Source of the DNA: Acanthosepion pharaonis
Lineage: Eukaryota; Mollusca; Cephalopoda; Sepiida; Sepiidae
Assembly (NCBI GenBank): GCA_903632075.3
Contig: CAHIKZ030000580.1
Span: 1,820,001-1,884,000, forward strand
DNA: 64,000 nt
Direction of reading: 5' to 3'
Shown here in pieces: positions 13,820-29,400 of the stretch (the stretch's first letter is position 1; every line of letters starts with the position of its first letter). Below the pieces are notes generated by a model that had not been told where the DNA came from, did no database searches, and worked only from the letters and a program-made list of their open reading frames with translations. The position numbers and the translations under genes are program-made.

Positions 13820-16800
13820 TATAACAAAAATGGATATTTTCTAAGAAACACTAATTTTCATAGAGATTAATTTAAACTATCCCACAAAGAGATGCACCCC
13901 TTTTATTTTAAATAATGAATGAAGGAATGGATTGTAATATAAGCAGTCACATAAAATAATTTTTCACTCATAACGAGTGAAAAATTACTTTTAAAGTCTG
14001 CACAAATTTTAATAAATTATCTCCCTTACATTACGTTTGGTGTCGCTGAAATAATGATGCGTAATGATGAAAAAATAATTATTTTAAATTTAATTGCTTA
14101 AAAAAGTATAAAAAGCACATTTGATCAATATAAAAAAAAAAAAAAAAAACTTGTCAAAATGTTCCTAATATCACCAATGGAAGCATATATTTGTGGGGGC
14201 TTGAATAAAATGCAACCACAGTTATGTAACATCATTATTACAACTAAAAGGTTTTATTCTTGACCCAGTCATGATCTCTTGAATTGAAAATGAACTTTGA
14301 TAGTTCTGACACAAATAGAACTTTGAAATTGATTTATATAAACAATTTCTATCATCACTACATTTTTGTTTGTGTTTTATGGCATTTTGTGTTATGGTTT
14401 TATGTATATTTTTAAATTCAGTGTAATGTGTTTTCTAACAGCAAGATGCAACTTCTATTTTGATTTCTGTCCCTGTCTAATATAATTATTTACACACTCA
14501 AACCTTTTGATCAAGAGTTACACATCAAGTACATTCATATTATTCCAAATAATTGAGTGAAAGCAATAATGAAATTTTCAGACTTGGATGAGCACACAGT
14601 TGAAATGCAAATCCACTTTTGTTTTCTTTCAAATATAAAGTTACTTACAGAGTAACACCAAAGTAGATCATCAGAACTTACCTAACATTCCTTTACATAC
14701 AACTTCAAAAAGTAACCAGTTAACATCTTTAAGGAATATTTTTTGTTTAACACTTTTCAACAAATCTTCTGCAGACATTTGAAATGATCCCTGAAAAGAT
14801 ATTGTAAAAGATTGTGTGAAAGCTTTAGAGGCACAAAGAAAAAAGAAAATATGGATGGAGGCAACATAAGAAATGAGAAAGAAAGAGCAGGTCTAAAGAA
14901 CAAAAAAACAAAGAGTAACAACATACATTAATCATAATTGGTTCGGAATTGTAGACACCGACATGTATATGGAGATTCAGTGAACTGAGATCTTCATTTG
15001 TTTGATGCATCTGAAGAAAAAAGAAAAAAAAAAATAGGTTTTAAAATTCTACAGTTATGTATGTAGATTTCTTTTACAATTGATTTGAAAAAGATTTCAA
15101 ACTCATAACTGCCATCTATATAAATAAAGCACAGTGTGCATGTTTCCATCCATCTGTTTTTCGAATCAGCAAATCAATCTGAAGTAACAGGTAGTAACTA
15201 CTGTAGTTACACACAATTAAAATTTATATAATAAATTCATTTAAAATTAAATTTAAATATCAGAGTAAAAGGTTTAAAAAAAAAAAAAAAAAAAAAAAAG
15301 GAAAAAACCCCAAAAAATAACTCCTTATTAAAGGAGTAACTTAATTTCGCTTTTCATTGTAATTGCAATTGATATTGTCTAATTAAACCGTAATTAAAAC
15401 TTTAGCAGGGCATGATCTCATGTTTTTTCTTCTTTTCCTAGCATACGCATTTTGATGTAGTCAAAAAAATATTACATAGTTTGCATTCTCTAATGTTTTT
15501 AAGATTGACTTTATGTGAAGTGATCATTAAGAATGGTGATTTTTAAAAGAAAATAAAAATTGCAAACAAAATAAATTTAAACAAACAAACTACAGAGATC
15601 AATTGCATATACGAAGAAAGATTATGCTAAACTAAGGTGTCAAATAAAGATAAAATAATTTTATTATTTCTAAATTCTTATAACTTTTACATACATTAAG
15701 ACTCTGAAGGTAAAAGACTGAAGGCCCAAAAGCCCTCCACAAGAGATAGCCTAAGGTCCACCCAAAGGGTGACTTCTAGGATAGTTAATAATAAATGATG
15801 AGGGACTGCTAAAAAGCTCTTAGCTTGATCAAGAAGCACTTTCAAAATAATTCTGTCATTTGGTCAGATTTCAGGAAATGGATCAGGCCAAGAATCTTTT
15901 GGCAATACTTTGTGGATACACCCCCCCAATGTGAATTTTTCTACTTCTCAAACAGGTTAAAATAAACATGATGAGAATTAGCTGAAAATACTTTTCAATT
16001 GATTCTATGCAGATAAATAAAAGAAAGGCAAAATGTTTTCAAAATTGGAGGAAAAATATACTTCAGAATTAAGGATTATGGAAAATATCCAGAAAAATAT
16101 GGCATAATTAGTAGCTTGAAAAAAAAAACAGAACTACAAAAGGATTACTGAGTAAAGAAGATATTCAATAAACTGATCAAAAGTTTAAAGTTCATAAACT
16201 TAACATTAAGTAGAATGAAATTAAATGACTGATTTTTTGCAATGCATTTGTGAAAATCATTATAACTCACTGATTTCCTGATTTCAAGATCTCGTAATGC
16301 CTTCTGAATTTTGTCTTCAATTTCCTTTTCAGGCTTTACCTACAGATAAAAAAAAAAAAGAAAAGCACAAATAAGTGTTAATAATTAAGTAACATTAACT
16401 TGTTGTACAGTCTAAAGTTGTAAGAGGGTAAATGATTAACCAAACTTAAATAAGAACTATCATATATAAATATTTTAAGCAAAAGAGGGTTTTAATCTTA
16501 ATATTTTCATACACAAATCATACACTGAAAAAAAGTAATAATCAGTTAACAAACAGGTTGATATCTGAAGAATTTAAAGTAGTTAGTCAAAAGTAAACAA
16601 ACGATCACGTCCATGGCAATTATTTAACCAATCAACATTAAAATACAATAAGAAAATTAAAATATTATTTCACTTACTTCAAATAAATATTCATGGTAAA
16701 AAATGATTTCCCGTATTACAGAAATTTCAGCATTTGTTTTGTAATATACATATTGACCATTCTGGAAAATTTAATGAAAAAAATAAATTCAAAATAAACT

Positions 16801-19800
16801 GATAAAATTAATTTCTCTTGTAGATTATTAAAAGTGAAACACCGATTTATTTTTCTTTTACAAGTATTACTAAATGTATTTCTAACTTTAAAGTTATCCA
16901 TTTTTTTTATACAATATTAACTATAAACATTAAACATTGAATTATGGAACAATTGTTGTATCACCAATAGAACAGATCATAACTGAAAAGGACTTTAACA
17001 TTATTCAGAAACTCAAATCTCTTTGTAAGTATCAAGGTGATAGCACTTATTGTGTCTGCTACTACAAAAATAGACAAATCAAATGGATATGTTAAAGAAC
17101 AATTTCTTTGTCAGGGAAGCAAGTTTCTTTTTTCCTCATAGATTACACCTGAAGAAGGCTGAATAATGCATCTGCAAAAACAGATTTAAGTATACAAATA
17201 ATGATGGATATGTTAATAACTCTTTTCAAAGTCATAGGTAATGAAAAGTATTTATTCAAGTAAATAATCAATATACATCAAGAACTCAGTATTATTTATC
17301 CACTTGGAGAGAGAACATAGCATTGGTTACTGAATTTGGAGACAATTTTGAGTTCAATCTCTAAGCTTGGTAGTATAGATAGAGAAAACAAGACTAGCAA
17401 TAAATGAACAATTAAGATATTCCTAGATATGGACAGTAGAATAAGAACAATCTAACCATACAGAATGAATAAAAGATTCAATTTGAAACTCCATAAAGGT
17501 TTCCTGGACTGATAGACCCCTGAAGAAGGCCAGATGGCACAATGGCTGAAACACTGTAACAAAGTAAATAGTACTGCTATTTAAAAAAGCATTAACTTTC
17601 TTTTAATAATGATGCTTACAGTGTTACAAAATAGACCTCATTTTTGCTTGTAAATTATAAAATCAACAAAAGTTCAACAATTCAAAGATAAACAATAGTA
17701 AACTAACAATATTTTCTTTTCAGAGAAAGAATTTGCTGTGTCAATAATGGTGTCAAAGGTCAGTGTTTAAACCCTGGAGAAAAATCCAAAATTTTAAAGG
17801 TTTTTCAAGTTCTATCATAACTTGGACAATTGACCCAAGAATCTTCCTTTTCCCAAATACTTATTTAGAGTTTAATTTACTCAATATCTATTGTTTGAGT
17901 TATAAGAGATGAAGAGACAGTAAAGGGAATGAAAGAATTCACCTGCGTTGATTCAGCAGACATAAGTGTTGGCCCAAATACAATAGCCAGCTGATCAATT
18001 CCCATCTTGTTTTCATGTTGATGCTGAGAGATACTGAAACACAAACAGAAAAATTGATAAAGATTTCTATAGAATTTCAATAAAGTGAAAATTAATAGAA
18101 AAGTAAAATTAAATCAAAACTATTCTCTTTCAGCTTCTTATCATTTGTTATGCACTAATTCAACTATTTGCTTTCCTACAAAGAATTAATAATCATATTT
18201 GCCTAAAAACAAAATTAACTAAAAAAAATACATTTAAAAATTATATATTTTTAAAAAATTAGCAATTTTATGTTAAGCAGCTGAATACTCTCTTAAATAG
18301 TTTGAGAATTAACAAGTTACAAATGTCACCAATACGTTTACATAATGGAGATCAAAATGAATTGCCTGTTTTAAGTGATAAAGTAAACAGGAGATGCATG
18401 TTGTTTAAATTGTTATTTTTATTTTTAGTTTACTATAAAAGAAGCTTTAATTTTAATTTAGAAACAGAAAAGAATAATTAGATGATTTTTAAATCTGCTA
18501 CACAAAATATTCTGTTAAAAAAAATTAAGTGGGTATTGAAGATTTTTTAGGGATTCAGATAAATACAAATAAAAACATGATAGCAGTTCAAGACAAGTAC
18601 ATTAAACTTTCACATACACACAAAATAAATACTCTTACGACTCCCTCTCCAACCTTACCGATAGCGAAGGTAGGGGAGGATCGTAACCTGTGTTATTTTG
18701 TTTTTTTGGTTTTTTTCTTTAACATTTTACATTTTTTTGTAAAAAATTCCCAAGGGTCACTTTCCGATTGATCAAACACAGCAGGGCAGAATTGATGAAG
18801 GAACAAACATGATAGGCGACAAACAACAATGGAGAAAGGAAATATAAATTTATTAACAAATATGGAATTGTGGAAAAGATAAAAATAAAAAAAAACAGCG
18901 AAAACAAAAATGACGATATGTCAAGAATAAACATTTAAACATTGTGGACAAAATAGTGGGAGGAGAGCATCCTCTAAGAAAGGTAAAATAAAAATCAACG
19001 TATGGCCTTGTGCCATACTCCAACGAATTTACAGGACATGTACTATACCTGCACGGATTCACAAAACATCAATTTTTTAAGGCAAGTGGACAGAAACATG
19101 TAATAAAAAGATCTCATGCTAAATTTGCATGAAAATACAAACATGAAAAAGAGGTACATTTAAACAAAAATGGAACACAAGAAAAACAATAAACTTAACT
19201 TAGAATAAAGTCCTTTTTCACTAATAATGTCTCTTAGTCTTATCTACTTCTTTTCTTTTTCCTTTTCTATTTCTTTTTATAAGGGTCTCTTTTTGAGGTC
19301 TTTTCTTACTTCCTCTCTTTCTCTTTTCGTCGTCTAGGGGCTTGGCTGACGATTAAGCAGAAAATGCGTTCCCGCTCCCTTTCGTCTTGGTATAACAGCA
19401 TTCTCACTCGAGATGGTCTGGTCTGTTCTTTCTTTCTTTCTTTTCTCTCTCATGCTTTGTTTAAGGGCTTCGTGACAGTTGAACTGCTTTCTCTCTCTTC
19501 GATATAGCGGCGTTCCACATACGTCGTCAAAAGGGGTCCATCCATTCGACTGGGAGACCAATTCTCCTCACAATTTTGCAAATACACCCTTTTGGCCCAT
19601 ATTCCGAGACATTCGCCAAATGTCCTACCAGCCCGACAGCTTGGATGAAGACTAACTTTTCCGTTTCACTATTCATTTCCGTTTTCTTGTCACATGGTCA
19701 ATTTTCAAAATACTAACTTTTTCCCATTATGGGTGGAATGAGGTCATCGACCCTCTCTCTCATCTTCAGGGTCAGAGAAAGTTTAGTTTAAAGTGTTTCA

Positions 19801-22800
19801 ACTTCTTCCAACCGGAACCTATCTGTGTAAATCATGCTGTCATCACCTTGACCAAAAGAGAAGGAAAGGGTACACTCTGGTCAATCCTTGTCGCCACTAA
19901 GTCTACCTATCTCTTTGGATTTACTATGTTTTTTTCTGCAAGTACTGGGCCCTTTATTTAAGAAACTTTCTAAAATATAAGCAATGGTATAGTTTTTATA
20001 ATACATTTAGATTGGGGTTCGTAACAATACACACTCACCTCCAGAGATGAATAACCATTTTCTTCAATGTGTTTCGGTTGATACTAGGCAGGCTGTCTAC
20101 CAAATATTTGTATAACTTGAGTTTTATCTGAGTATCTTCTTTTGCTGAATAGGTAAACAAAAGATAAATACATATAATGGAATAAATCATTTCATAATGG
20201 AATAAAAGATTAAATCATAGCCAATATTTATTAATGAATAAAACTTTTCTCGTGTGTTCATATTTTCATAAATCATAATTCATATTATGTGTTTTTCAAA
20301 ACAAAATGTTATTTTCAGTGCCATCCATCTGTTGGGTTAAAAATTAAATTTCCAAAACAAATTATAAACTTCACAATAAAATGACGTTAGTTTTGAATTG
20401 AAGAAACTTTGCAGGTTCATTTTTGACAGCGTCATGTTTTTGAAAGTCATAATTCAAGGAATTCTGCAGGGACTGTGAAAATGTCATATTTAGAAGATGT
20501 CAATTTAATAGGGTATGACTTCCAAAGCATTCAATTATAACAATTTTTCCATCTGTGAAATGTCATTTAGTACTGTTCTGCAAAAATGGAGATTCTTAAA
20601 TTATGGGACTTTTCATTAATTACATTCTCTACACTCTGCAGTACAACTTTACAGTGATAGTCTGCTTCAGGTCAAACATTGTCAGTACACAATACTTGGC
20701 CCCACCACCAAAACATAACATTTTTCTGATGTAACCTCAGTTTTGTTATCACTGTCACCACACCCTTGTCTGTCTAGCAAAAAAATTCAACATATTTTAT
20801 CACTTGTTTGACAAGCACTTCAGAGACCTCAAAGAAATTTTAGTTATCTTTCAGTGAATAGAGACTTTATCAAATACAGCCAAATGACATAGGATGTTAG
20901 GGTCACTACAGTTAAACTGCTGTGCCATTTCTCAGCTAAGTCACTTGTAGATCAGCTTCTATTACATCCTAATACATCTCTGTGGTCACTGGAATTTTGT
21001 AATACACCATCTGCTATAGAATTCTTTCTCTAAATGCCTGGTTGATTTTGTTGATCCAGCTGAACCATTTTGAAAGCAGATGCTTGAATGCTTCAAGTAA
21101 AATATGTTTGCATAAATCATGAGATAATCTATATCTTGAAACTTTTGGACATTTGCCTAATATTTAGTAACTGACAAACCTTTCTATATTGTGATTGCCA
21201 TATTTCCCAGCAAATAATATGTACATATAATGTATAAAGGAACATTTACAAAATGGCTAATAATATGCAACTGATAAATGTAATTTTTTTTTTTTAATAT
21301 TTTCAGCTGTACTCATAACTTATTATTTATAATCATGCATATTTAATTTTGAGATCATTAAGGGACTAGTGCATCATATTGGAGTGTTTAGGTGTTAGTC
21401 TAGCACCAATCATCAGGATATAAGATAAAGAGCAATTTTTGAAGGGATTTTTTAAGTGTGCCTTATACAGAAATGAATAAGGCAAAATATGTAATCATAT
21501 AAGTTGTGTTAGTTATTGCACCTCAAAGTTAAACACAATGTAAAATCTTGTTTAAAATACAAGTACAAATATAAACAGGCTTATTTTTCAGTGAATGAGT
21601 GCATTCCAATCTGTAATCTAATTTTTAATTCAAATATTTTCACAAGGGTACAAATTTTATTAGAACAATAAAAACAGATATTTTAAAACTATTTCATAAA
21701 GAAACAATTCATGACAAAAAATGTATATTAACGTAAATTAGTAATACCAAAATATAATGATTAAAAAAACAAAAACAGCTAAACTGGTTTCTCATCAGAG
21801 CAAAAATTGAGAACAAAAAATGTGCACTGTGACTAAAAAATATACAACACCAGACTAATGTCATATGCAAATAATAAAATATAATATTAAAGACTAATTA
21901 CCTTTAAGCACATTAATCTCTCCTTCTGTTTACAGAGATATGGTTGGTAGGACTTAATATATATTGATTCCAAAACCTTCACATGATATTGCGAACATGT
22001 CCAGACTATAAGAACAGGTACACTTGCTGGGTTTTAATCAAATATTTAGCTGAAGCAGATACATTAATGCACCTACGTAAATTCTCCACCTATCCCTTGC
22101 AAATATTAGCTGGGACATGTTGATTGACCCATGCCTCTATACTTTGACATTTCCTGACTACACAGTCAACATTGCCCTGACATCTGAATTTGTAAGTTAC
22201 AGAACTAATATGCTGGATAAGCAGAACATTCTTCTAGATTAGTCTCAACATAAGTCAGCAATAAAACATGTAGATTGGTGGAAAAATAAGTTTCTTACAC
22301 CAACTGATATTTGCTTGGCAAATCTTGCACTCACCTGACCAATATACAATAAACACACATTTCTGGGGACCAATCAGCCTAGGCTTAGGAAATTGTCACT
22401 TTTTCTCTACTGCTGGACTCCACAATATCCACAAGGGTAACCATTTTTAATTACATTACTTAAAATAATTTTGGGCTGCTTCTGTTCAGCTCAAAAATTT
22501 TAGAAAATATTACAATTCAATTTTACCTTGATTTTCCTGTTATAAAAAAGTGAGTGTTCAAACTTTTAAAGAATAATTTTTAACTGGTGTAAAAAGTAAA
22601 CAAAAAGTAGAGAAATAGAGCAAATGAAGAGATTTGCAGACAATGAACAGCAAGAATGGGTTGAGATTTAAAAACTAGAAACAATTTTGCAGTCAGTTCC
22701 AGTGCTAAATATTTCCTCTGATTTGACTAAGCTTAAATATGTGAAGTACTTACAAGCAGCATTAAGCCAGTCTTCATAGGATTTCCTAGTAAGAAGAGGA

Positions 22801-24304
22801 TCTTCCAAGTTCCGGAAAAACTTTCTCAGTGCACTTGTAACATCATGGAGAGTAAAATTCTTCAAAAGCAGATGGACATCCTGAGCATCTGTAAGAAAAG
22901 AAAAAAAAATTTTGTAAAATCTTTTCCATAAATATTTTTGAAAGATATTTATTTCTAGATTTGTCTTCAACAATTATGATCAAATAAATAACTCCATAAC
23001 AAATAACAATTTTATTTTTCAAGATTCAGATAACTTATGTGGATCCTGAAAGCATTATGAAAGTTAACCTTCAAGTAGTATCATGAACTTTTAATATTTT
23101 TCATACAGTAGCAAATAACAGAAATAGGAAAACATTTTGTCCAGAATATTCAATTTTATTAACAAAACAGATTAAATATTAAAATTATTATTCTCTATAA
23201 TATTTAAGTAGACAAAGATATTTAGTGAATATACAGTTAACAATAACAATTAAAATAAATACATAAATGAGAAATCTAATAATGGTAGACAAAAGAGTAC
23301 CTTTTTCAAAGGTTTCCAACAATGCTGTCACTCGGGATTGAATACCATTTCGTCTGTAGATGCCATCTTCTGAAAGACCTGAAAAAGTTTTTGAGTAGCC
23401 GAGTTTTATGTAAAAAAAATATATAATCATCATAAATGATGTACATATAACTAACAAATCTTTATGATGATGCTTACAAACAAGTGGACAACACAAATGC
23501 ATAAAAAGTGACACCAGATAATCTTTAAACTTGCAATGTTGACCACTTAAGTTCTTAATTGAAATTGTGGTTGGTAAGAAAAAAAAGACTGTATGATGAT
23601 CTGAATAATAAACTGTTAAGCAAATTCCTTTTGTCTTTCTAATACAAAAAAAAAACTTTTCCAAAATGTTTAGTATACTACAAATTTAAGTATGCAATTC
23701 CATATTTAAAATTTATTCCCAAATATAATTAATGTTACTAGTACTAAAGGAGTTATAGAAATGTCTATTACAATTCTCACTGATGTAAATAACATGGAAA
23801 ATTTTAATGAAAAATACAAAAAGACTCATTCTCAGCTTTTCCTAGATTTTGAAAGACAGGACTTACCATTTGTCATAATGAATTTAATACATTTATCTAC
23901 AATTACTGGAACATCATCAGATGTAAGTTGCTGGTCTTCAAGTCTATTCTGGCATTTCTGGAAAAGAATCATTTAATACTTAATACTAAAAAAAATGCAA
24001 CATCACTATCTGCATTACTGCAATATACAAGAGAAGAAAAACCCCTTCTAGTGCTAGGAAATTTTTTTTCTCACACTCGTTGGTTTATTGTGGCACTAAA
24101 ATCACCAAAAGTTATATCCATCAAGGAATAGGACAAGAGGAATAACAGTTAGTGCTCTGGCAATAGAAAAAATATCAACAATTGAAAAGTGGCAGTTTGG
24201 AAAACAATGCAAAATAATGTGGGTTTCCTTCTACCAGCAAGTCCTTTTGCTTATAAATTTTAATAAAATTAGAGATTATTCACTTTCTTTAGTGCTCCAC
24301 TTTC

Positions 24305-24362
<58 letters not shown>

Positions 24363-24723
24363 AGAGAGATAAACAGATATGACACCTTTATACTTCAGCC
24401 AAAAACATGAAAATGTAGTCATACACTTTGACATGCCCCAGGTCAGGTTAAAGTAGATTGAATCAATTTCATCAGAATAGGTACGGATAGAAATTAGATT
24501 TATTAATTTAAAGTAAAGATCAAAGCAGAAGTAACTTGAAACATTTTTTTCTTCAAATGATGTTTGCAAATAAATTGATACTATCAGTTTTCTGAAAAAT
24601 TAGTGTTTTCATATAAGTAAATCAATAAGAACTGAATGGTAAGTATTCAGTAAAAACAAACAAGTTATAATGTTTGAAGAAAGCTGTCTTATGATGTAAT
24701 GGATTCTTCAAATGACAAAAGTG

Positions 24724-24773
<50 letters not shown>

Positions 24774-26419
24774 TAAACAAAACTTAAGATTTATCTTACA
24801 GTGGTTGCAGCACGTATAGCCTTTTCCAATCTTTCTGTGTCATGTTGAAGATCAGCCTGAAAGTAAAGGCTCCTGTAAAAGAAAAAATACAGATAAATTA
24901 TCACACATTTGTAAAGTAAAATTAGCTTTAAAGAAAAAAAATATCACATATACAAAAGTTAAAAGGAGATGAAGTGGTTTCTACAAGGACCAAGGCACTT
25001 GACAGAAAATGTGGGTCTTTATTTTGCTGGTCAAATGATTTTGAAAAAGGTATGAAAATTCTAGCAAAATAGGCAATACAAGAAACATAGGCAACAGATA
25101 AAGAGATTGATCAATCTATTCAAATTACTTTCTGTCAATTATACATACTTACAAAAGGGATACTCAAAATTTCAGGCACAAAATCTTAAAAAACTAATAG
25201 AAAATGGGATCATTTTCTGGGAAAATGATTTCAAGAGAAATTTTAAATACCGGACAATCAAAAAGAAAAAAAAACATTGATAAATAGATTGAATTTAAGG
25301 TGGCATCTCATAATCACATACTAGGTGCAGACATAGAAATTGGCTAAAAATCTAACTCATCTTAGAACAGATCACACTGCATTTAAAAATATTAATCTCA
25401 TTAAACTTCACTTCTTGAAGAGAAATAATTTTAAAAATTAATAATGTATATTAATTATACAAGAGATTATAAGTTTAAAATTATACAGGTTCAAAATCCA
25501 ATTTATATTTTAATATTTGATTTCAAACTTCAAACTGGGGGTAAAAATATCAAAAAAATTTAATAAATGTGCATATATACAAAATTTTTAGTAACAGAAA
25601 ATCAGATTCCTAAAATGAATTAATTTTGTAAAAAAAATAAAAATTCCTCAAAAGCTGACAATTTTTATTATAAGTGGGGATATGACAGTTTAAAAAAAAA
25701 AATCATGTGAACAATGATATCATGAAATTCAAACCAAAGGAGAAAAATAAAACATCTTTCAAAATTCTAGAAAACAAATGATTTTTATTCAGCACATAAT
25801 ACTGGTAGACAGACAAGAATATAGTCTAATGATGAAAAGCATTTTATATAAATATTTATTTTTCAATAATCTGTCAATGCATTTAATTCAGTATTAATAA
25901 CAAACATCAAACATAATATTGTGAAAATTTCAGTTTAGGGATCAAAATTATTCTAAGCAATAAATCCAGCTATAAATTAATTGATCCATCTTCATACATA
26001 ATATTTGACATACTTATAAAAACTAATTTAAAAAAAAAAAGGTGAGGGAATAAAGGTCTTAACAAAACTGGGATATTGTGAGCCTCAACTTCCCATTTAA
26101 ATAAGATGATAGCACAAATGAACAAAACTTTACCACATTGTCTAACATTTTATCCTCCAACTTTGGGAAACTATTTTTTTTTATTATTCAAATAAAATTA
26201 CAGAATATATTGATTAGATGTTTTTTTATGATTGATCAAAATCATTTTTCATAGTAGACATTTAATTGTTATTACCTTTCTGGAAAGCCAGCTATGAAAG
26301 GATAGCCACTCTGAATTGTATGTGGACATTGCTCACTATTAATCACATCTAAAATCATAAAAGAGAAAAAAAATAACATAAAAAGATTAAAAGGAGTATG
26401 AAAATGTTCAAATGTAGTA

Positions 26420-26477
<58 letters not shown>

Positions 26478-29400
26478 AATGAAAGTTACAGACTTGAGTT
26501 TTTATACATCTTCAGGTTGTCAAATATTTTAAGAATTTTCAATCAAATAATAAATCAAAAAAATATTATAGTTTACCATTTCTGCAATGTCATTTTTGCA
26601 CAAATACAGGAAAACAGAAAGCGCATGCATGGTAATAAAAGCTACTGGTTCAAATGACGCACACAGTAAACATGTAACATTAAAATTTTTAACTCTTGTT
26701 TTTTTTTATATTGGTGGAAATGAAGCCCCCCAACAATCTGTAAAAATATATTAAGTGTAACTTCCTAATTGCTAATGATCAGCATTTAATAAAACAATAA
26801 AAAATGGCTTCTACTCCATAAATGCCAAAAATATATTGTGGTACTTTTGTTTAATTCCTAAAATATTACCACTAAAGTTATGAGATATCTCTTACAAAAG
26901 TTGAAATGGAATATTTAATCAATAAATATTTAAAACAAAAATACTTGGGTGTATCTTAAAAAATGTGTTATTATATAGCTGAAATTACCAATGAGATCAC
27001 TTCTTGAGGAACACTAAACAAACACTAAAGCTAATCACTAATGCTGCACGATTCCAATGAATTGTCAAAGACAGTGAAGAGAACACAGAATCATCCATTA
27101 GAATAAAACTTTATTCTAATGAATTATTCTATATTTTCTTCAGGTGCTGTTGCAGATCTGGTAAGGCAGGATTTCCTTACACAGCACTGGTTGTCAAGAG
27201 ATCACAATGAAAAGAAGGAATATGGTAATAAGAGATTCACTATATTGACAAGAGCAAACATCTCACAACTGTCAAACATTTAAAACATGGACCAAATGAG
27301 AAAATGTTCAATGAAAACTACTTACATAGTACAATATGAAACACATGGATCCAAAAAGAATAATATATTGATAAGTATTATACAACATCCTAATCATGAT
27401 AACCTCAAATTGTGGAAGTTATTAAAATCATGTTTAGAGAACTGCTAGCTTCACTGGTTGTGAATATTCTCTAAAGAGCTGCACATAGTCATAACATACT
27501 GGAAATCCTAACTGAATGCTGAAAAAGTGACTATGCTGATAAAAATATGCTTCATTAAAGAAAAAAAAAAAAGTAACATTCCAGGAGAATATTTAGAAAA
27601 ATAAGTTTCTTTACATTGAATTTAGAATTTTGAGATGCTTTTCAGCCAAAACCACATAAACCTGACCTCGTCATGTGGTTAGTTGATTGAAAAAAGTCCA
27701 TGTTGCTGATTTGATGTTTACATTTGATGAAATTATCAGAGCTCATGAAATTTGAAAAATATAAAAATCCCTGATAAAAATGTATAAGACGTAGCTAGAT
27801 GATAACTAATGTTTTTTTTTTGTTTTTGTTTTTTTCATTGAAGAGAAATGTTGAATTTTTGTCATCAATGCATCTTCAGCAAACCAGAAGAAACTGATTA
27901 CATGAGAAAAAAGGAAATCTATCTCCAAGTCAAAGAAAAATCAACAAAATCTTTTTTAGATAGTGCTGAAGCACTTTGGCTAGTGTTAGAAATACTGAAG
28001 CCCCAAAAATATGCTTGGCACCAAAACCATCAGCTCACAACAGCTTTGATGGCACTAATTTTACTTTCCCAGTAACTGCATGAAAAATACTGATATATGA
28101 TTCAATCCCTACCTTCAATTTTAGCAAGTGCATCAGATAAAACTTCACAGCACAGTTTTTTTTTTTTTTTTTTTTTAATTCTTTTGTGTATAAACATGCA
28201 ATAAAAGGTTGTAAATGCTGTAAAGTTTCTAAAATGTCAGCAAATTAAAATAATGTTTTGGTACACATATTAGCATTTATTTATAGTTGTTTTATAGGTA
28301 CCTCCATGATGATGCAAAAAAAAAATAAATAAATAAATAAATATCAGCATACCATGATAAATGTAATGAAAACAGTTTTATCATCAAAATTGTAATGTTA
28401 TTAAGAAGGATCAAAGTATTTTTTTGAATATTTAATTAAATTTTTTACTCCTTTACATTCAAAACATTGATTAAGAAAGTTGTTTTTCTTGTGTCAGCAG
28501 TTGTACTAACTTTTAGCATAGCAAATTTTAGCTTCTTTTTTTGCAGTGACAAACACATTAATTTGGAAATTCTTGCAAAAATCAAATAATTGTCAGATTT
28601 TAATGAAATTTTTATGACTTGTTCACAAATGAATGAAATTATTTTTGAAATGTTTTATTAGAAAATTTTGGTAAAAATATTTTTTTAACATGTTTCAGCC
28701 CCTTAATTTTATAAAAACTTAAGAAATTCAACATGCTAATTTTTAGTGATAATATTAGTTAAAAGCAAAATTTAAATTACCAGTTTTTTATTTTTACAAA
28801 ATCAGACCCCATCTTACCAAAAATCCGTCCGAATCAAAAAATAAACAACATAATAAAACTAAGACATTATTTAATTAGGAGAAGCTTTTAATTGCTTTTA
28901 TGAATAATAAATATTAAAACTTATCTGAAGAAAAAAAATTTTTCAACAAAAAGAGAATTTTTACAAATTGAATAATTTATAAAGTTTTTAAAGTTTTTAA
29001 ATCTTTTAAAATTCATTTCCAATGTGATAATTCTTAGGAAATATTGTTAAGTAAAACTATATCTACTAATCATATATTTTAAAGCTTATTACAATCTGAC
29101 AACCCCAAATATTTTTTTTGAAATTTCAATTTTTATGTGTTTTATCATGCAAAATTTCTGAAGTATGAAAGTACAAATTGATAAAACTAGCATTAAAAGG
29201 TCACGTGTTTTAAGGATTACTGTCCCCCCACCCATAAGCTTTATCATCTGCTCCATCATACACGTTCATACTGTCAAATCAATTAAAATGTCAGGAAAAC
29301 AAAACCCTATAGTTAAGAAATGTTTGTATAGAACATTTTATGCTATAAGTAATATTTTTTCAAATCATTAATTTAACTTTAAATTTGTTAATTTTCCTCA

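Noticed and set aside
14927..15010. ATG at the start of exon 26 as a translation start of a shorter gene
   Set aside because: It follows a clear splice acceptor and the upstream exons join in frame, so it is an internal Met.
20640..21100. Possible transposase-like reading on the minus strand
   Set aside because: Stops are frequent and no diagnostic motif of mariner, hAT or LINE could be found.
23188..23664. 158-codon minus frame as a standalone membrane-like protein
   Set aside because: Only 23301-23378 is coding, as RhoGAP exon 20; the hydrophobic flanks are translated intron.
24303..24569. 88-codon minus frame rich in His-Thr and Ile-Tyr repeats
   Set aside because: Translation of (TG)n and (TA)n tracts.
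27848..28075. 75-codon plus frame starting MLNFCHQCIFSKPEETDYM
   Set aside because: No domain, no splice context and no recognised family; kept only as intronic sequence.
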